A stretch of DNA of 64,000 bases from Paenibacillus sp. CF384 (GTDB lineage Bacteria > Bacillota > Bacilli > Paenibacillales > Paenibacillaceae), in NCBI RefSeq assembly GCF_900106745.1, contig NZ_FNNV01000020.1:87656-151655 (forward strand). The letters are read 5' to 3'. This document shows, in pieces, positions 8,544 through 16,210 of this stretch; position 1 is the stretch's first letter, and the number at the start of each line of letters is the position of its first letter. Under the pieces are notes generated by a model. That model had not been told where the DNA came from. It saw only the letters and a program-made list of their open reading frames with translations, and made no database searches. A program made the translations under genes and the position numbers.

Positions 8544-9680
8544 TCAACTCCCCCGCAGCAGCTCGCCGGAAATCACCAAACGATGAATTTCGTTCGTACC
8601 CTCGTAAATTTGCGTCACCTTCGCATCGCGGAACAACCGCTCGGCATGCAGTTCATCTGCCAACCCGCTGCCACCGCACCACTGCAGCGTCTTCGTCGTC
8701 GCGTGCATCGCCGTATCGCTGGCGAACATCTTCGCCATGGACGCTTCCTTCGTGCAGCGTACACCGCGCTGATGCATATCCGCCGCGCGGTACACGAGCA
8801 GCGCCGACGCTTCCACCTGTGCCGCGAGCTCCCGATACTCCGCGGCCGCTCTGCTCCGTTCGCGAAGCGGCAGCGCACGCAGCTGCTGCTCGCTCAACGC
8901 CAGCGCCGCTCGCGCAATGCCGAGCGCTTGCGCGCCAATGCCGATTCGCCCGCCGTTCAGCGCTGATTTGGCGATGGCGAAGCCTTGCCCTTCCTCGCCG
9001 AGGCGCTGACCAACCGGCACGATCGCATCCTCCAGAATCAGCTCGCAGGTGTTCGATCCGTGCAGCCCCATTTTTTTCTCTTTTTTCCCCACACGGAAGC
9101 CCGGCGTATTCTTCTCCACCAGAAAAGCAGTAATCCCGCCTACACTGCCGTTCAAGCCGTTATGCACGGAGGCGAACAGCACATATTGATCTGCCTCGCC
9201 CGCATTCGTAATGAACACCTTCGTGCCGTTCAGCACATAGTTATCCTCATGTCGAACCGCTGCCGTCCGAATCGTCGAGGCATCGGAACCGGCGTGCGGC
9301 TCCGTTAATGCGAAAGCGCCTAACCATTCCCCCGAAGCAAGCTTAGGCAGACATCGCAGCTTCTGCTCCGTAGTGCCATGGTATAGAATCGGAAGCGTCC
9401 CAACAGACGTATGCACCGACAAAATAACGCCGACCGTCGCGCTAACACGCGCAATCTCTTCGATTGTGAGAATATAGGAGGTTAGCTCAAGCTCGCTTCC
9501 GCCCCATTCAGCCGGCACAGGCAGCCCCATCAAGCCCCTTGAGCCCATCTCCCTCACGAGCTGCGCCGGGAAGCGGTCATGCTCCTCCATTTCAGGGATG
9601 ACTTTGGTTACTTCCTGCATCGCAAAGTCCCGTACCCTGGCGCGCAACCGTTCTTGTTCATCCGTAAAATGCAGCAGCAT
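8544..9680 (-). CDS. Acyl-CoA dehydrogenase 1 (MmgC-like), with catalytic Glu but without R-x-Q-F-G
   Basis: A 378-residue acyl-CoA dehydrogenase expected to make the alpha-beta double bond of short acyl-CoAs with FAD. The N-terminal FAD/substrate motifs ALTEPHAGSDAS and KVFITNAG are intact, and the catalytic-base motif IYEGTNEIHR is present near the C terminus. The segment that normally reads R-x-Q-F-G-x-x-I, whose Arg and Gln/Phe/Gly touch FAD across the dimer interface, is replaced by SEQQLRALPLRERSRAAAEY and is about five residues shorter. ATG 9680 was chosen over an upstream frame start at 9773 because AAGGAGG precedes it and homologues begin at MLLHFTDEQ. It follows hbd by 8 bases. Confidence 0.9.
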   Translation of the reverse strand: MLLHFTDEQERLRARVRDFAMQEVTKVIPEMEEHDRFPAQLVREMGSRGLMGLPVPAEWGGSELELTSYILTIEEIARVSATVGVILSVHTSVGTLPILYHGTTEQKLRCLPKLASGEWLGAFALTEPHAGSDASTIRTAAVRHEDNYVLNGTKVFITNAGEADQYVLFASVHNGLNGSVGGITAFLVEKNTPGFRVGKKEKKMGLHGSNTCELILEDAIVPVGQRLGEEGQGFAIAKSALNGGRIGIGAQALGIARAALALSEQQLRALPLRERSRAAAEYRELAAQVEASALLVYRAADMHQRGVRCTKEASMAKMFASDTAMHATTKTLQWCGGSGLADELHAERLFRDAKVTQIYEGTNEIHRLVISGELLRGS

Positions 9681-9688
9681 AGCAGCGG

Positions 9689-10549
9689 TCAGCCTCCTTC
9701 GTACACGTAAAAGCCTCGCCCGCTCTTGCGTCCAAGCCAACCGGCAGCTACATAATTGCGAAGCAGCGGGCAAGGCCTGTATTTGGAATCGCCGAAGCCT
9801 TCGTGCAGCGTTTCCATAATGGCGAGACAGGTGTCGAGCCCAATCAGATCAGCCAATGCCAGCGGTCCCATCGGATGATTCATGCCAAGCTTCATCACGC
9901 CGTCAACGGCCTCTATCGAAGCCACGCCTTCATAAACGGTATACACGGCCTCGTTGATCATGGGCATCAGAACGCGGTTGGACACGAATCCCGGAAAATC
10001 CCGCACCTCCAGCGGCGTCTTGCCCATTCGCTCCGCCAGCTTCGCAACGGTGTTATAGACATCATCCGATGTACGCAAACCGCGAATGATTTCGACCAGC
10101 TTCATAACCGGCACAGGGTTCATAAAATGCATCCCGATCACCTGCTCCGGCCGCCTTGTCGCCGCTGCCAATTCCGTAAGCGACAGCGATGAGGTATTGC
10201 TTGCGAGAATCGCCCCCGCCCCGCAAATCCCATCGAGCTTAGCAAGCAGCGCCTTCTTCACCGGCATGCTTTCGGTTACCGCTTCGATGACAAGATCAGC
10301 GCCGGAGGCTGCCTCCAAGTCAGCCGCTGCGGTAATCCTTCCAAGCGTCTGCAGAGCCGACCCTTCTGTAGTTCTGCCCTTGGCAACGCTGCTGGTGAGC
10401 TGCATGCCGATTTGCGCCAATGCCTTGCTGACGCGTGCCGCTTCCGCATCATGCAGCAGCACTTGGCAGCCTGCCTGCGCGGCAACAAGCGCAATGCCGC
10501 TTCCCATCTGGCCTGCTCCGACGACCGACACATGGTGGATATCTGCCAT
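9689..10549 (-). CDS. 3-hydroxybutyryl-CoA dehydrogenase
   Basis: A 286-residue NAD-dependent 3-hydroxyacyl-CoA dehydrogenase, equivalent to MmgB/Hbd. It has the Rossmann motif GAGQMGSGIA near residue 11, SNTSSLSLTELA near 117, the catalytic HFMNPVPVMKLVEII near 141, RDFPGFVSNR near 183, and the C-terminal domain with HPMGPLALADLIGLD near 225. It oxidises 3-hydroxyacyl-CoA to 3-oxoacyl-CoA for the thiolase encoded upstream. The gene starts 30 bases after the thiolase stop. Length is normal and no active-site changes were noticed. Confidence 0.93.
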   Translation of the reverse strand: MADIHHVSVVGAGQMGSGIALVAAQAGCQVLLHDAEAARVSKALAQIGMQLTSSVAKGRTTEGSALQTLGRITAAADLEAASGADLVIEAVTESMPVKKALLAKLDGICGAGAILASNTSSLSLTELAAATRRPEQVIGMHFMNPVPVMKLVEIIRGLRTSDDVYNTVAKLAERMGKTPLEVRDFPGFVSNRVLMPMINEAVYTVYEGVASIEAVDGVMKLGMNHPMGPLALADLIGLDTCLAIMETLHEGFGDSKYRPCPLLRNYVAAGWLGRKSGRGFYVYEGG

Positions 10550-10579
10550 GATTGACTACCGCCTTCCCCTCGCTTCGAC

Positions 10580-11788
10580 CTATCCGCAGCTATCATCCAC
10601 CCGAACCAACACGGCATCGCCCTGCCCGCCGCCGCTGCATATCGCGGCAACCCCTATCCCTCCGCCGCGCCGCTTCAAGCCGTTAATCAGCGTCATGACA
10701 ATCCGTGCGCCGCTTGCGCCGACAGGATGGCCGAGCGCAATCGCCCCGCCATGCACGTTGACCTTGTCGGCATCCCAGCCTGCCAGCTTCCCGCAGGCCA
10801 AGACGACGACCGCGAATGCTTCATTGACCTCGAATCGGTCAATCGCATCCATCGCGAGTCCGTGCTGCTGCAGCAGCTTCTGCACGGCAAAAGCCGGCGC
10901 GATGGGATAATTGCGCGGCTCCACGCTAACCGCGGCATGACCGAGCAGCACAGCCTGCGGGGCAAAGCCTTCCAGCAGCGCCCTGCTCTTCGCAGCCACA
11001 ACGAGCGCCGCCGCTCCGTCGTTTAGCCCCGGGGCGTTGCCCGCCGTAATCGTGCCGGAACCTCCGGCAGCGAATACCGGCATCAACGCAGCCAGCTTCG
11101 CTGCGCTTGTATCTCCGCGAGGCGCTTCATCCTTATCGATCGCGAACACATGGCTCTTCGTCGGCACTGCGCCTGGCAGCGGAACGGGAACAATTTCCGT
11201 CTGGAAGTAACCATGCAGACTGTTCTGCACGGCACGTTCGTGGCTGCGCAGCGCCCATTCATCCTGTTCCAATCGGCTGATGCCATACTCAGCCGCAATG
11301 TTGTCGGCATAATCACCCATATGCATATCAGCAAACGCGCAGCGCAACCCATCGCGAAGCAGTAGATCCGCTGCCCGGCCATCTCCAAGCCGCATGCCCA
11401 TACGCGCCTCAGTCAAGGCATATGGGACCTGACTCATGCTCTCCATGCCGCCTGCGACGATCAGCTCCGCATCGCCCGCCCTAATAATCTGCGAGGCCAT
11501 CGTCAGCGCCCGCATGCCCGATGCGCACACTTTATTGATGGTCTCCGCCGGTATCGTATGGCTAAGCCCTGCCACCATCGCTGCTTGCCTCGCCGGATTC
11601 TGGCCTGCTCCCGCTTGAACCGCCATCCCCATAATCACTTCATCTATCGCAGCAGGCGAAATACCGCCGCGACGCAGTGCACCTTCGATGGCGAGACCGC
11701 CAAGCTGAGTGGCTCTCATCCCTTTCAGCGCTCCGCCAAACTTGCCGAATGCCGTCCGTGCGCTCCCTACAATGACAAGCTCAGCCAT
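10580..11788 (-). CDS. Acetyl-CoA acetyltransferase (thiolase)
   Basis: A 402-residue thiolase, equivalent to MmgA, splitting 3-oxoacyl-CoA with CoA (or condensing two acetyl-CoA). The nucleophile Cys88 lies in VCASGMRAL, GGMESMSQVPY follows near 112, the NEAFAV motif is near 320, HPVGASGARI carries the second active-site His near 352, and CSGGGQGDA carries the C-terminal active-site Cys. The frame continues upstream to 11887, but that part overlaps acyl-CoA dehydrogenase 2 and resembles no thiolase. ATG 11788 has an AAAGGGGGGG ribosome site and overlaps the preceding stop by 8 bases, which implies translational coupling. Confidence 0.93.
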   Translation of the reverse strand: MAELVIVGSARTAFGKFGGALKGMRATQLGGLAIEGALRRGGISPAAIDEVIMGMAVQAGAGQNPARQAAMVAGLSHTIPAETINKVCASGMRALTMASQIIRAGDAELIVAGGMESMSQVPYALTEARMGMRLGDGRAADLLLRDGLRCAFADMHMGDYADNIAAEYGISRLEQDEWALRSHERAVQNSLHGYFQTEIVPVPLPGAVPTKSHVFAIDKDEAPRGDTSAAKLAALMPVFAAGGSGTITAGNAPGLNDGAAALVVAAKSRALLEGFAPQAVLLGHAAVSVEPRNYPIAPAFAVQKLLQQHGLAMDAIDRFEVNEAFAVVVLACGKLAGWDADKVNVHGGAIALGHPVGASGARIVMTLINGLKRRGGGIGVAAICSGGGQGDAVLVRVDDSCG

Positions 11789-12989
11789 GGCGTCCCCCCC
11801 TTTCCCTTCCTCCACTGCCTCTTCCTTTGGGCTGCGGCAACTTCGGACTGAGGTCCAGCCCTTTGAAAATCTGTACCGCCTTCGCATCTCGCATATACCG
11901 CTCTACCGGATATTCCTTCATATAGCCGTAACCGCCATAGACCTGAACGGCATGAATCGTCGACGTCATCGCAGCATCCGCGGCAAAGCTGAGTGCCAGC
12001 GCAGCTTCCCAGCCTTCTCCGTCTCCCGTAAGCCCCCGATCCTCCTGCCAAGCGGCTTGATACACAAGGAGCTTGGAGGCATCGGCAGCGGTTCGCATAT
12101 CCGCCAGCATCCAGGCCACCGCCTGATGTTTCGCGATCGGCTTGCCGAACTGCGAACGCGCCTTCGCATAACCAAGCGCAGCATCCGCTGCACCTTGCGT
12201 AATACCGGCGGCAACTGCCGCAAGACCGTAGCGCACGCCTGCCGCCGAGCGGCATGCAATCGCGCCGCCTTGACCGTCACGACCGATTCGCTGCCGCTTC
12301 GGCACGCGGCAATCTTGAAACTTCAAATGCGCCATACCCGCCGAGCGCAGACCAAGCTTCTTCGTGACCGGCTGAATCAGGAGGCCGGGGCTGTCTTTCT
12401 CGATGATAAAAGCGCTATAGCGCTTGCGTCGTCCTCTCGCACTCTCTCCGGTCACTGCATAGATGATGAAGAAGTCTGCCGTCGTGCCGCCAAGGATATA
12501 TTTTTGCTGACCGTTTAGGACATAACACTCCTCTTGCACGCCATCACCCTGCGACGACTGCAATTGCGCCGAGACGCCGATTCTTAGTGTTGTCCCCGGA
12601 TCTACTGCTCCCGGCAGCACGCCCGTACCTATACTAATGCCCTCAATAAGTCTCCTTAGATAATGCCGCTTCAGCTCTAAGCTCCCGAATCGATGCAAAG
12701 GCCACGCCGACAGAAAAACATGTGCCCACAGCGCCGCGCCAAGCGACGCGCTTACTCTGGACAGCTCCTCCAGCACCAGGACAAAACTGAGAAAACCGCC
12801 ACCCGCCCCCCCGTCCTCCTCGGGCCAAGGCAATGCTGTAAAACCAAGCTGCGCCATCTCGTCAAACGAACGCCTGTCGAATAATTCGGCCTCATCCAGT
12901 CCGCCTGCTTCCCGTGCCACCTCATGCTCCGCAAACCGTGCCGCCATCTCGCGAATCATCAATTGTTCTTCCGTCAGAGAGAATTTCAC
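11781..12989 (-). CDS. Acyl-CoA dehydrogenase 2, lacking the catalytic Glu motif
   Basis: A 402-residue acyl-CoA dehydrogenase family protein, first gene of the operon. The interface segment ARSQFGKPIAKHQAVAWML (about 290-310) and the GGYGYMKEYPVERYMRDAKAVQI stretch are canonical. The usual IYEGTNEIQR with the catalytic glutamate is replaced by IFKGLDLSPKLPQ, followed by a Gly/Arg-rich tail. The N-terminal TEPxAGSD motif is also missing (TGVLPGAVDPGTTLR instead), and the ITNA motif reads ILGGTTAD. Shifting frame at the 3' end does not restore the family C terminus, so this is divergence and not a simple frameshift. With dehydrogenase 1 the losses are complementary. AAGGGGGAG precedes the ATG. 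Confidence 0.88.
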   Translation of the reverse strand: MKFSLTEEQLMIREMAARFAEHEVAREAGGLDEAELFDRRSFDEMAQLGFTALPWPEEDGGAGGGFLSFVLVLEELSRVSASLGAALWAHVFLSAWPLHRFGSLELKRHYLRRLIEGISIGTGVLPGAVDPGTTLRIGVSAQLQSSQGDGVQEECYVLNGQQKYILGGTTADFFIIYAVTGESARGRRKRYSAFIIEKDSPGLLIQPVTKKLGLRSAGMAHLKFQDCRVPKRQRIGRDGQGGAIACRSAAGVRYGLAAVAAGITQGAADAALGYAKARSQFGKPIAKHQAVAWMLADMRTAADASKLLVYQAAWQEDRGLTGDGEGWEAALALSFAADAAMTSTIHAVQVYGGYGYMKEYPVERYMRDAKAVQIFKGLDLSPKLPQPKGRGSGGRERGGRHG

Positions 12990-13136
12990 TTCATACGCTC
13001 CCCCTTCTTGAATCAGACAGAAGCGTTGCCTGCTATTTGGCGCTTATTACATCGTATTTTCGCCGGAGCCGATTCATGATAGAGTGGGAACAAAGGCCTT
13101 ATGATTTGACCATGATGGGTTGGAGTTGATCGACGG

Positions 13137-14024
13137 ATGAATCATAGAAATGAACTCGATAATCAAGCCAAAGAGGAATCGCTTACGGCAGTATTTCCGG
13201 ATGCTTATGCAGCGGTGAAGACTGGGAATGTAGAGCTGCTCAAGCAGCTGCTGCACGCACATCCTGCATTGGCGAACGCCAGATCGCTGCAAGGGAGAAC
13301 GCTGCTGCATCATCTATGCGACTGGCCCGGCCATTATCCGAACCAGTTGGAAATTGGACAAGCTCTGCTGGATGCTGGAGCGGATGTGAATGCGAGGGCA
13401 ATTGATCCGGAGCGGGGAGAAACGTCGCTGCAATGGACAGCGAGCAACGACGATGTTGCGATGGCGAATCTGCTGCTTGATGCAGGAACGCCAATTGACG
13501 GCTTGAATGATGACCGGAGACCGCTAGCCCAATCCCTGTGGTACGGCTGCACGAAAGTGACGGACCTGCTCGTCCGCCGAGGCGCGTCGCTTGATCTTGA
13601 GCTTGCTGCTGCAGTAGGCCGAACCGATCTGCTTCCCTCTTTCTTCGGTCCCGATGGAGAGCTGCTGCCGAGCGCCGGTAAACATCGCGAGCCTGTAAAC
13701 ACAACGGACCATAGCGCTCCCGAGGAGCTGCTGCAGCAGGCACTCATCTATGCCATCATTGGAGGCAGCCATGAATCGGCCTCTTATCTGGTAGACCGCG
13801 GTGCCGATGTGAACGGCATTCCTTCCGGCTTCGACCATACCGGTGCAGCTCCTCTCCACTGGGCAGCGGCCGGAACGAACACGGCTATTATCCAACTGCT
13901 TGTGGCCCGAGGCGCAGATCTGAATATCCAGGATCGTCGCTATCACAGTACGCCGATTGGATGGGCGAATCATTTCAAGCGGACCGAGCACGAGGCGCTT
14001 CTGCGCAGTTTAGGCGGCGTATAA
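13137..14024 (+). CDS. Ankyrin-repeat protein
   Basis: A 295-residue soluble protein made of ankyrin-like repeats: GNVELLKQLLHAHPALANARSL near 30, then ALLDAGADVNAR, NLLLDAGTPIDG, SYLVDRGADVNG and QLLVARGADLNIQD with APLHWAAAGTN. There is no signal peptide or membrane segment, so it is probably cytoplasmic and binds other proteins; the partner is unknown. It is transcribed divergently from the fatty-acid operon. The start is the first ATG of the frame; its ribosome site (GGAG, about 13 bases upstream) is weak. Confidence 0.8.
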   Translation: MNHRNELDNQAKEESLTAVFPDAYAAVKTGNVELLKQLLHAHPALANARSLQGRTLLHHLCDWPGHYPNQLEIGQALLDAGADVNARAIDPERGETSLQWTASNDDVAMANLLLDAGTPIDGLNDDRRPLAQSLWYGCTKVTDLLVRRGASLDLELAAAVGRTDLLPSFFGPDGELLPSAGKHREPVNTTDHSAPEELLQQALIYAIIGGSHESASYLVDRGADVNGIPSGFDHTGAAPLHWAAAGTNTAIIQLLVARGADLNIQDRRYHSTPIGWANHFKRTEHEALLRSLGGV

Positions 14025-14031
14025 AGACAGC

Positions 14032-14090
14032 AAAAAAGCCGAGCAGTCATCCACTCGCATGCGAGTGGAAACCGTTCGGCCTTCTTTTTT
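14032..14090. terminator. Bidirectional terminator between the ankyrin and DinB genes
   Basis: AAAAAAGCCGA pairs with TCGGCCTTCTTTTTT around an inner palindrome CCACTCGCATGCGAGTGG. A-rich and T-rich flanks allow termination in both directions between these convergent genes. Confidence 0.8.
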
Positions 14091-14100
14091 GTCCATTACA

Positions 14101-14598
14101 TCACTTCGGAGCTGTCATGCCCATCTGTTCCCATTCTTCCTTGGAAGGGCCGTACACACCTGCAACAGGCAGTCCGGCTTGGCGCATCAGGATGGTCAGT
14201 TGACCGCGGTGATGGACTTCATGTTTGATGAACTTCTGCAGCGTATCGCCATTTTCCCATACCTGACCGAACAAGTTGTGGCTCTCGAGCAGCTTCTCAT
14301 CGGACCACTGCGATGCCGCTTCAAGAATGGATGCCGCTGTCTCGCGGTAAGTATCGGCAATAACAGCGGCCGATTGCGGCTGTTCAGCATTAGCTGCCGG
14401 TGCCTTGAAGTTCAGTCCGATCTTGACCAGCATACCTGCATCATCGTGAACCAAATGCCATGCCAGGAACCCAAGCGTTCTGCGGCCTTCTCCGATAGAC
14501 TGTCCCAGCGATTCATCCGTCAGCAGATCCAACAGCTTCTGCGTCCCTTGCGATTCCTGCTTGTAGTCCTCAATAAAATCTTTCACCGTTCTAAACAT
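14101..14598 (-). CDS. DinB family protein
   Basis: A 165-residue four-helix DinB/YfiT-type protein. Family members are metal-binding bundles, some acting as thiol-dependent enzymes, others without known function. Likely metal ligands are His in GFLAWHLVHD near residue 48 and the HEVHHRGQ motif near 125. The frame allows an upstream ATG at 14613, but GGAGG lies 8 bases before ATG 14598 and the product then starts MFRTVKDFI, as relatives do. It stands alone between its own terminator and the glycosyltransferase gene. Confidence 0.8.
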   Translation of the reverse strand: MFRTVKDFIEDYKQESQGTQKLLDLLTDESLGQSIGEGRRTLGFLAWHLVHDDAGMLVKIGLNFKAPAANAEQPQSAAVIADTYRETAASILEAASQWSDEKLLESHNLFGQVWENGDTLQKFIKHEVHHRGQLTILMRQAGLPVAGVYGPSKEEWEQMGMTAPK

Positions 14599-14689
14599 AT
14601 GTTTCGCCTCCATAACCTGCTTCGAATGACTTCTCGTATTTACTATATCGCAGGTCTGCTGACAACAGCATGTCAGTTGAGTTCAACTT

Positions 14690-16129
14690 TTATACACGGT
14701 TCATGCTGTCCAGCTTCTTTCGCACCATGTTCAGCTCGGGGTGACTGGCGAGAATTTGTTCATATTTAGCTTTCGCCTCTGCTTGCTTGCCCGCTATTGC
14801 CGTAAGATCCGCGAGCGCAAGATCAGCTTTCCAATCCGCAATGGCAGCATCCGCCGTTACGGTGCCCCGATAAGTACGGAATGCCGCCTTCGATTCTTTG
14901 AGGCTGCGCTCTGCCTGCTGCAACAGCACTCCCGCCTGCCTCATCTGCGCTCTGGCCAAATGATACTTGGCGTCCGGGAAGTTCGGCTGCACTTCGAGAG
15001 CACGCAAGCATACGCGTACAGCCTGCTCATAATTCTTCGTGCTCATATAAATTTTATTCAAATACATCAGGACATCCAGCAGCCTGCCAAAATTCGGCTT
15101 CCCCGGCGCAAGCCGCTCCGCTTCAAGGAATAAGCCCTTCGCTTTCTCAATATCCCCTGTCGCTAGCGTTTCTCTACCGTAATAGAGATACCAGCCCGGA
15201 TTGTCCGGCTCCTGCTCCACCATCAGCTTCAGCAATCGCAGGTTGCGTTCAAGCTTATTCTGCTGACCCATAATAGCTGGCTCATAGCCGTCATGATGAA
15301 GCCGTATACGGACAGGACGCCGCATCATGCGGTCATCATACATATCTTCCCCTTCGATTACGACCTGCTCGTGTACTCGCCCGTAATAATGCAAACCGCG
15401 ATTAAGCGGGAACATGCGTGGATTCGCATAATCAGCCGATATTTTGCCTTGTATCTGATTGACTTGGCATACATTCAGAACCGTGTGGGGATAGCGATTA
15501 TGGAACATCGATGCCGCCAACCGTACAGCGCCAATATCCTCCTGAAACAACCATTCATCCGCATCCACCCAGAGCACCCAATCGCTCTTGATGTGCGGCA
15601 GGGCTTGATTCCGTTTCCATGCAAAATCATCATTTAGCGCGACGCTCCGAATAATCTTCACCTTAGGCAAATGCTCGACTAGCTCAATCGTGCCGTCCGT
15701 TGAATCCGAGTCAATGATGAGGATTTCATCTACGGCATCCTGCAGGCTATTCACGCAGCGGACGATACAGCGTGCTTCATTACGTGTCATAATAGCGGCT
15801 GCAACGGTAACGGCTGGTTGCAACTGCCACAATTCCTCTAAATCCGCGCGCGATTCCCCAGGCGGTTTGCCCGCCAATACCTTCTCTACCTCGCTCCCCC
15901 ACTGCGCCTGCGGGTCGAGCAGACTTCCTCTCTCGAAGGCATGTCCCGCTTCTTGCGTGCAGCCTTGATGCAGCAGCGCTTCGCCAAGAAACACCCAATT
16001 CTGTGCAAGCAGCGGCCGATTGCGCAGACTATCCAGTGCCAGCTTCTCTGCCAGTTTGAACTTGCGAGCCGTTAGCGCTTGACGAATGGCGTTCGAAGCT
16101 GACTGTTTGTTATCCGTTGCCTGATCCAA
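14690..16129 (-). CDS. Family 2 glycosyltransferase with TPR repeats
   Basis: A roughly 479-residue protein. An N-terminal TPR-like helical part (KLAEKLALDSLRNRPLLAQ, then an HQGCTQEAGHAFERG unit) is followed by a GT-A domain with AAAIMTRNEARCIVRCV, IIDSDSTDGT and the metal/nucleotide motif VDADEW. More TPR-like repeats follow (TKNYEQAVRVCLRALEVQP and neighbours). Such SunS/WaaE-like enzymes transfer sugars to proteins or cell-surface glycans; acceptor unknown. The frame opens at TTG 16171 inside a terminator stem; TTG 16129 has AAGGAG 9 bases upstream and is preferred. It lies downstream of the large secreted protein on the same strand. Confidence 0.8.
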   Translation of the reverse strand: MDQATDNKQSASNAIRQALTARKFKLAEKLALDSLRNRPLLAQNWVFLGEALLHQGCTQEAGHAFERGSLLDPQAQWGSEVEKVLAGKPPGESRADLEELWQLQPAVTVAAAIMTRNEARCIVRCVNSLQDAVDEILIIDSDSTDGTIELVEHLPKVKIIRSVALNDDFAWKRNQALPHIKSDWVLWVDADEWLFQEDIGAVRLAASMFHNRYPHTVLNVCQVNQIQGKISADYANPRMFPLNRGLHYYGRVHEQVVIEGEDMYDDRMMRRPVRIRLHHDGYEPAIMGQQNKLERNLRLLKLMVEQEPDNPGWYLYYGRETLATGDIEKAKGLFLEAERLAPGKPNFGRLLDVLMYLNKIYMSTKNYEQAVRVCLRALEVQPNFPDAKYHLARAQMRQAGVLLQQAERSLKESKAAFRTYRGTVTADAAIADWKADLALADLTAIAGKQAEAKAKYEQILASHPELNMVRKKLDSMNRV

Positions 16130-16160
16130 GAGCTCATTCTCCTTCGGCTTGATTTGATAA

Positions 16161-16188
16161 GAAAAGGCCAACCGGAAATGAGTTGGCC
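16161..16188 (-). terminator. Terminator of the large repeat-protein gene
   Basis: On the minus strand GGCCAAC and GTTGGCC form a 7-bp stem around a 9-base loop, followed by TTTTC. It lies 23 bases after the repeat-protein stop, just before the glycosyltransferase start, so the glycosyltransferase is only partly cotranscribed. Confidence 0.6.
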
Positions 16189-16210
16189 AATGGTTAAAAT
16201 TTCATTGCTA

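Noticed and set aside
10086..10910. Plus-strand frame of 274 residues opposite hbd and the thiolase gene
   Set aside because: Antisense to two enzymes with intact active sites; Ser/Pro/Ala-rich composition typical of shadow frames.
11781..11890. Frameshift at the 3' end of acyl-CoA dehydrogenase 2
   Set aside because: Neither alternative frame restores the YEGTNEIQR-type C terminus, so the ending is treated as genuine divergence.
12990..13136. CcpA (cre) or sigma-E promoter signals before the fatty-acid operon
   Set aside because: Only a poor match (AGAAGCGTTGCC) to cre and no convincing -35/-10 pair were found, so neither is annotated.
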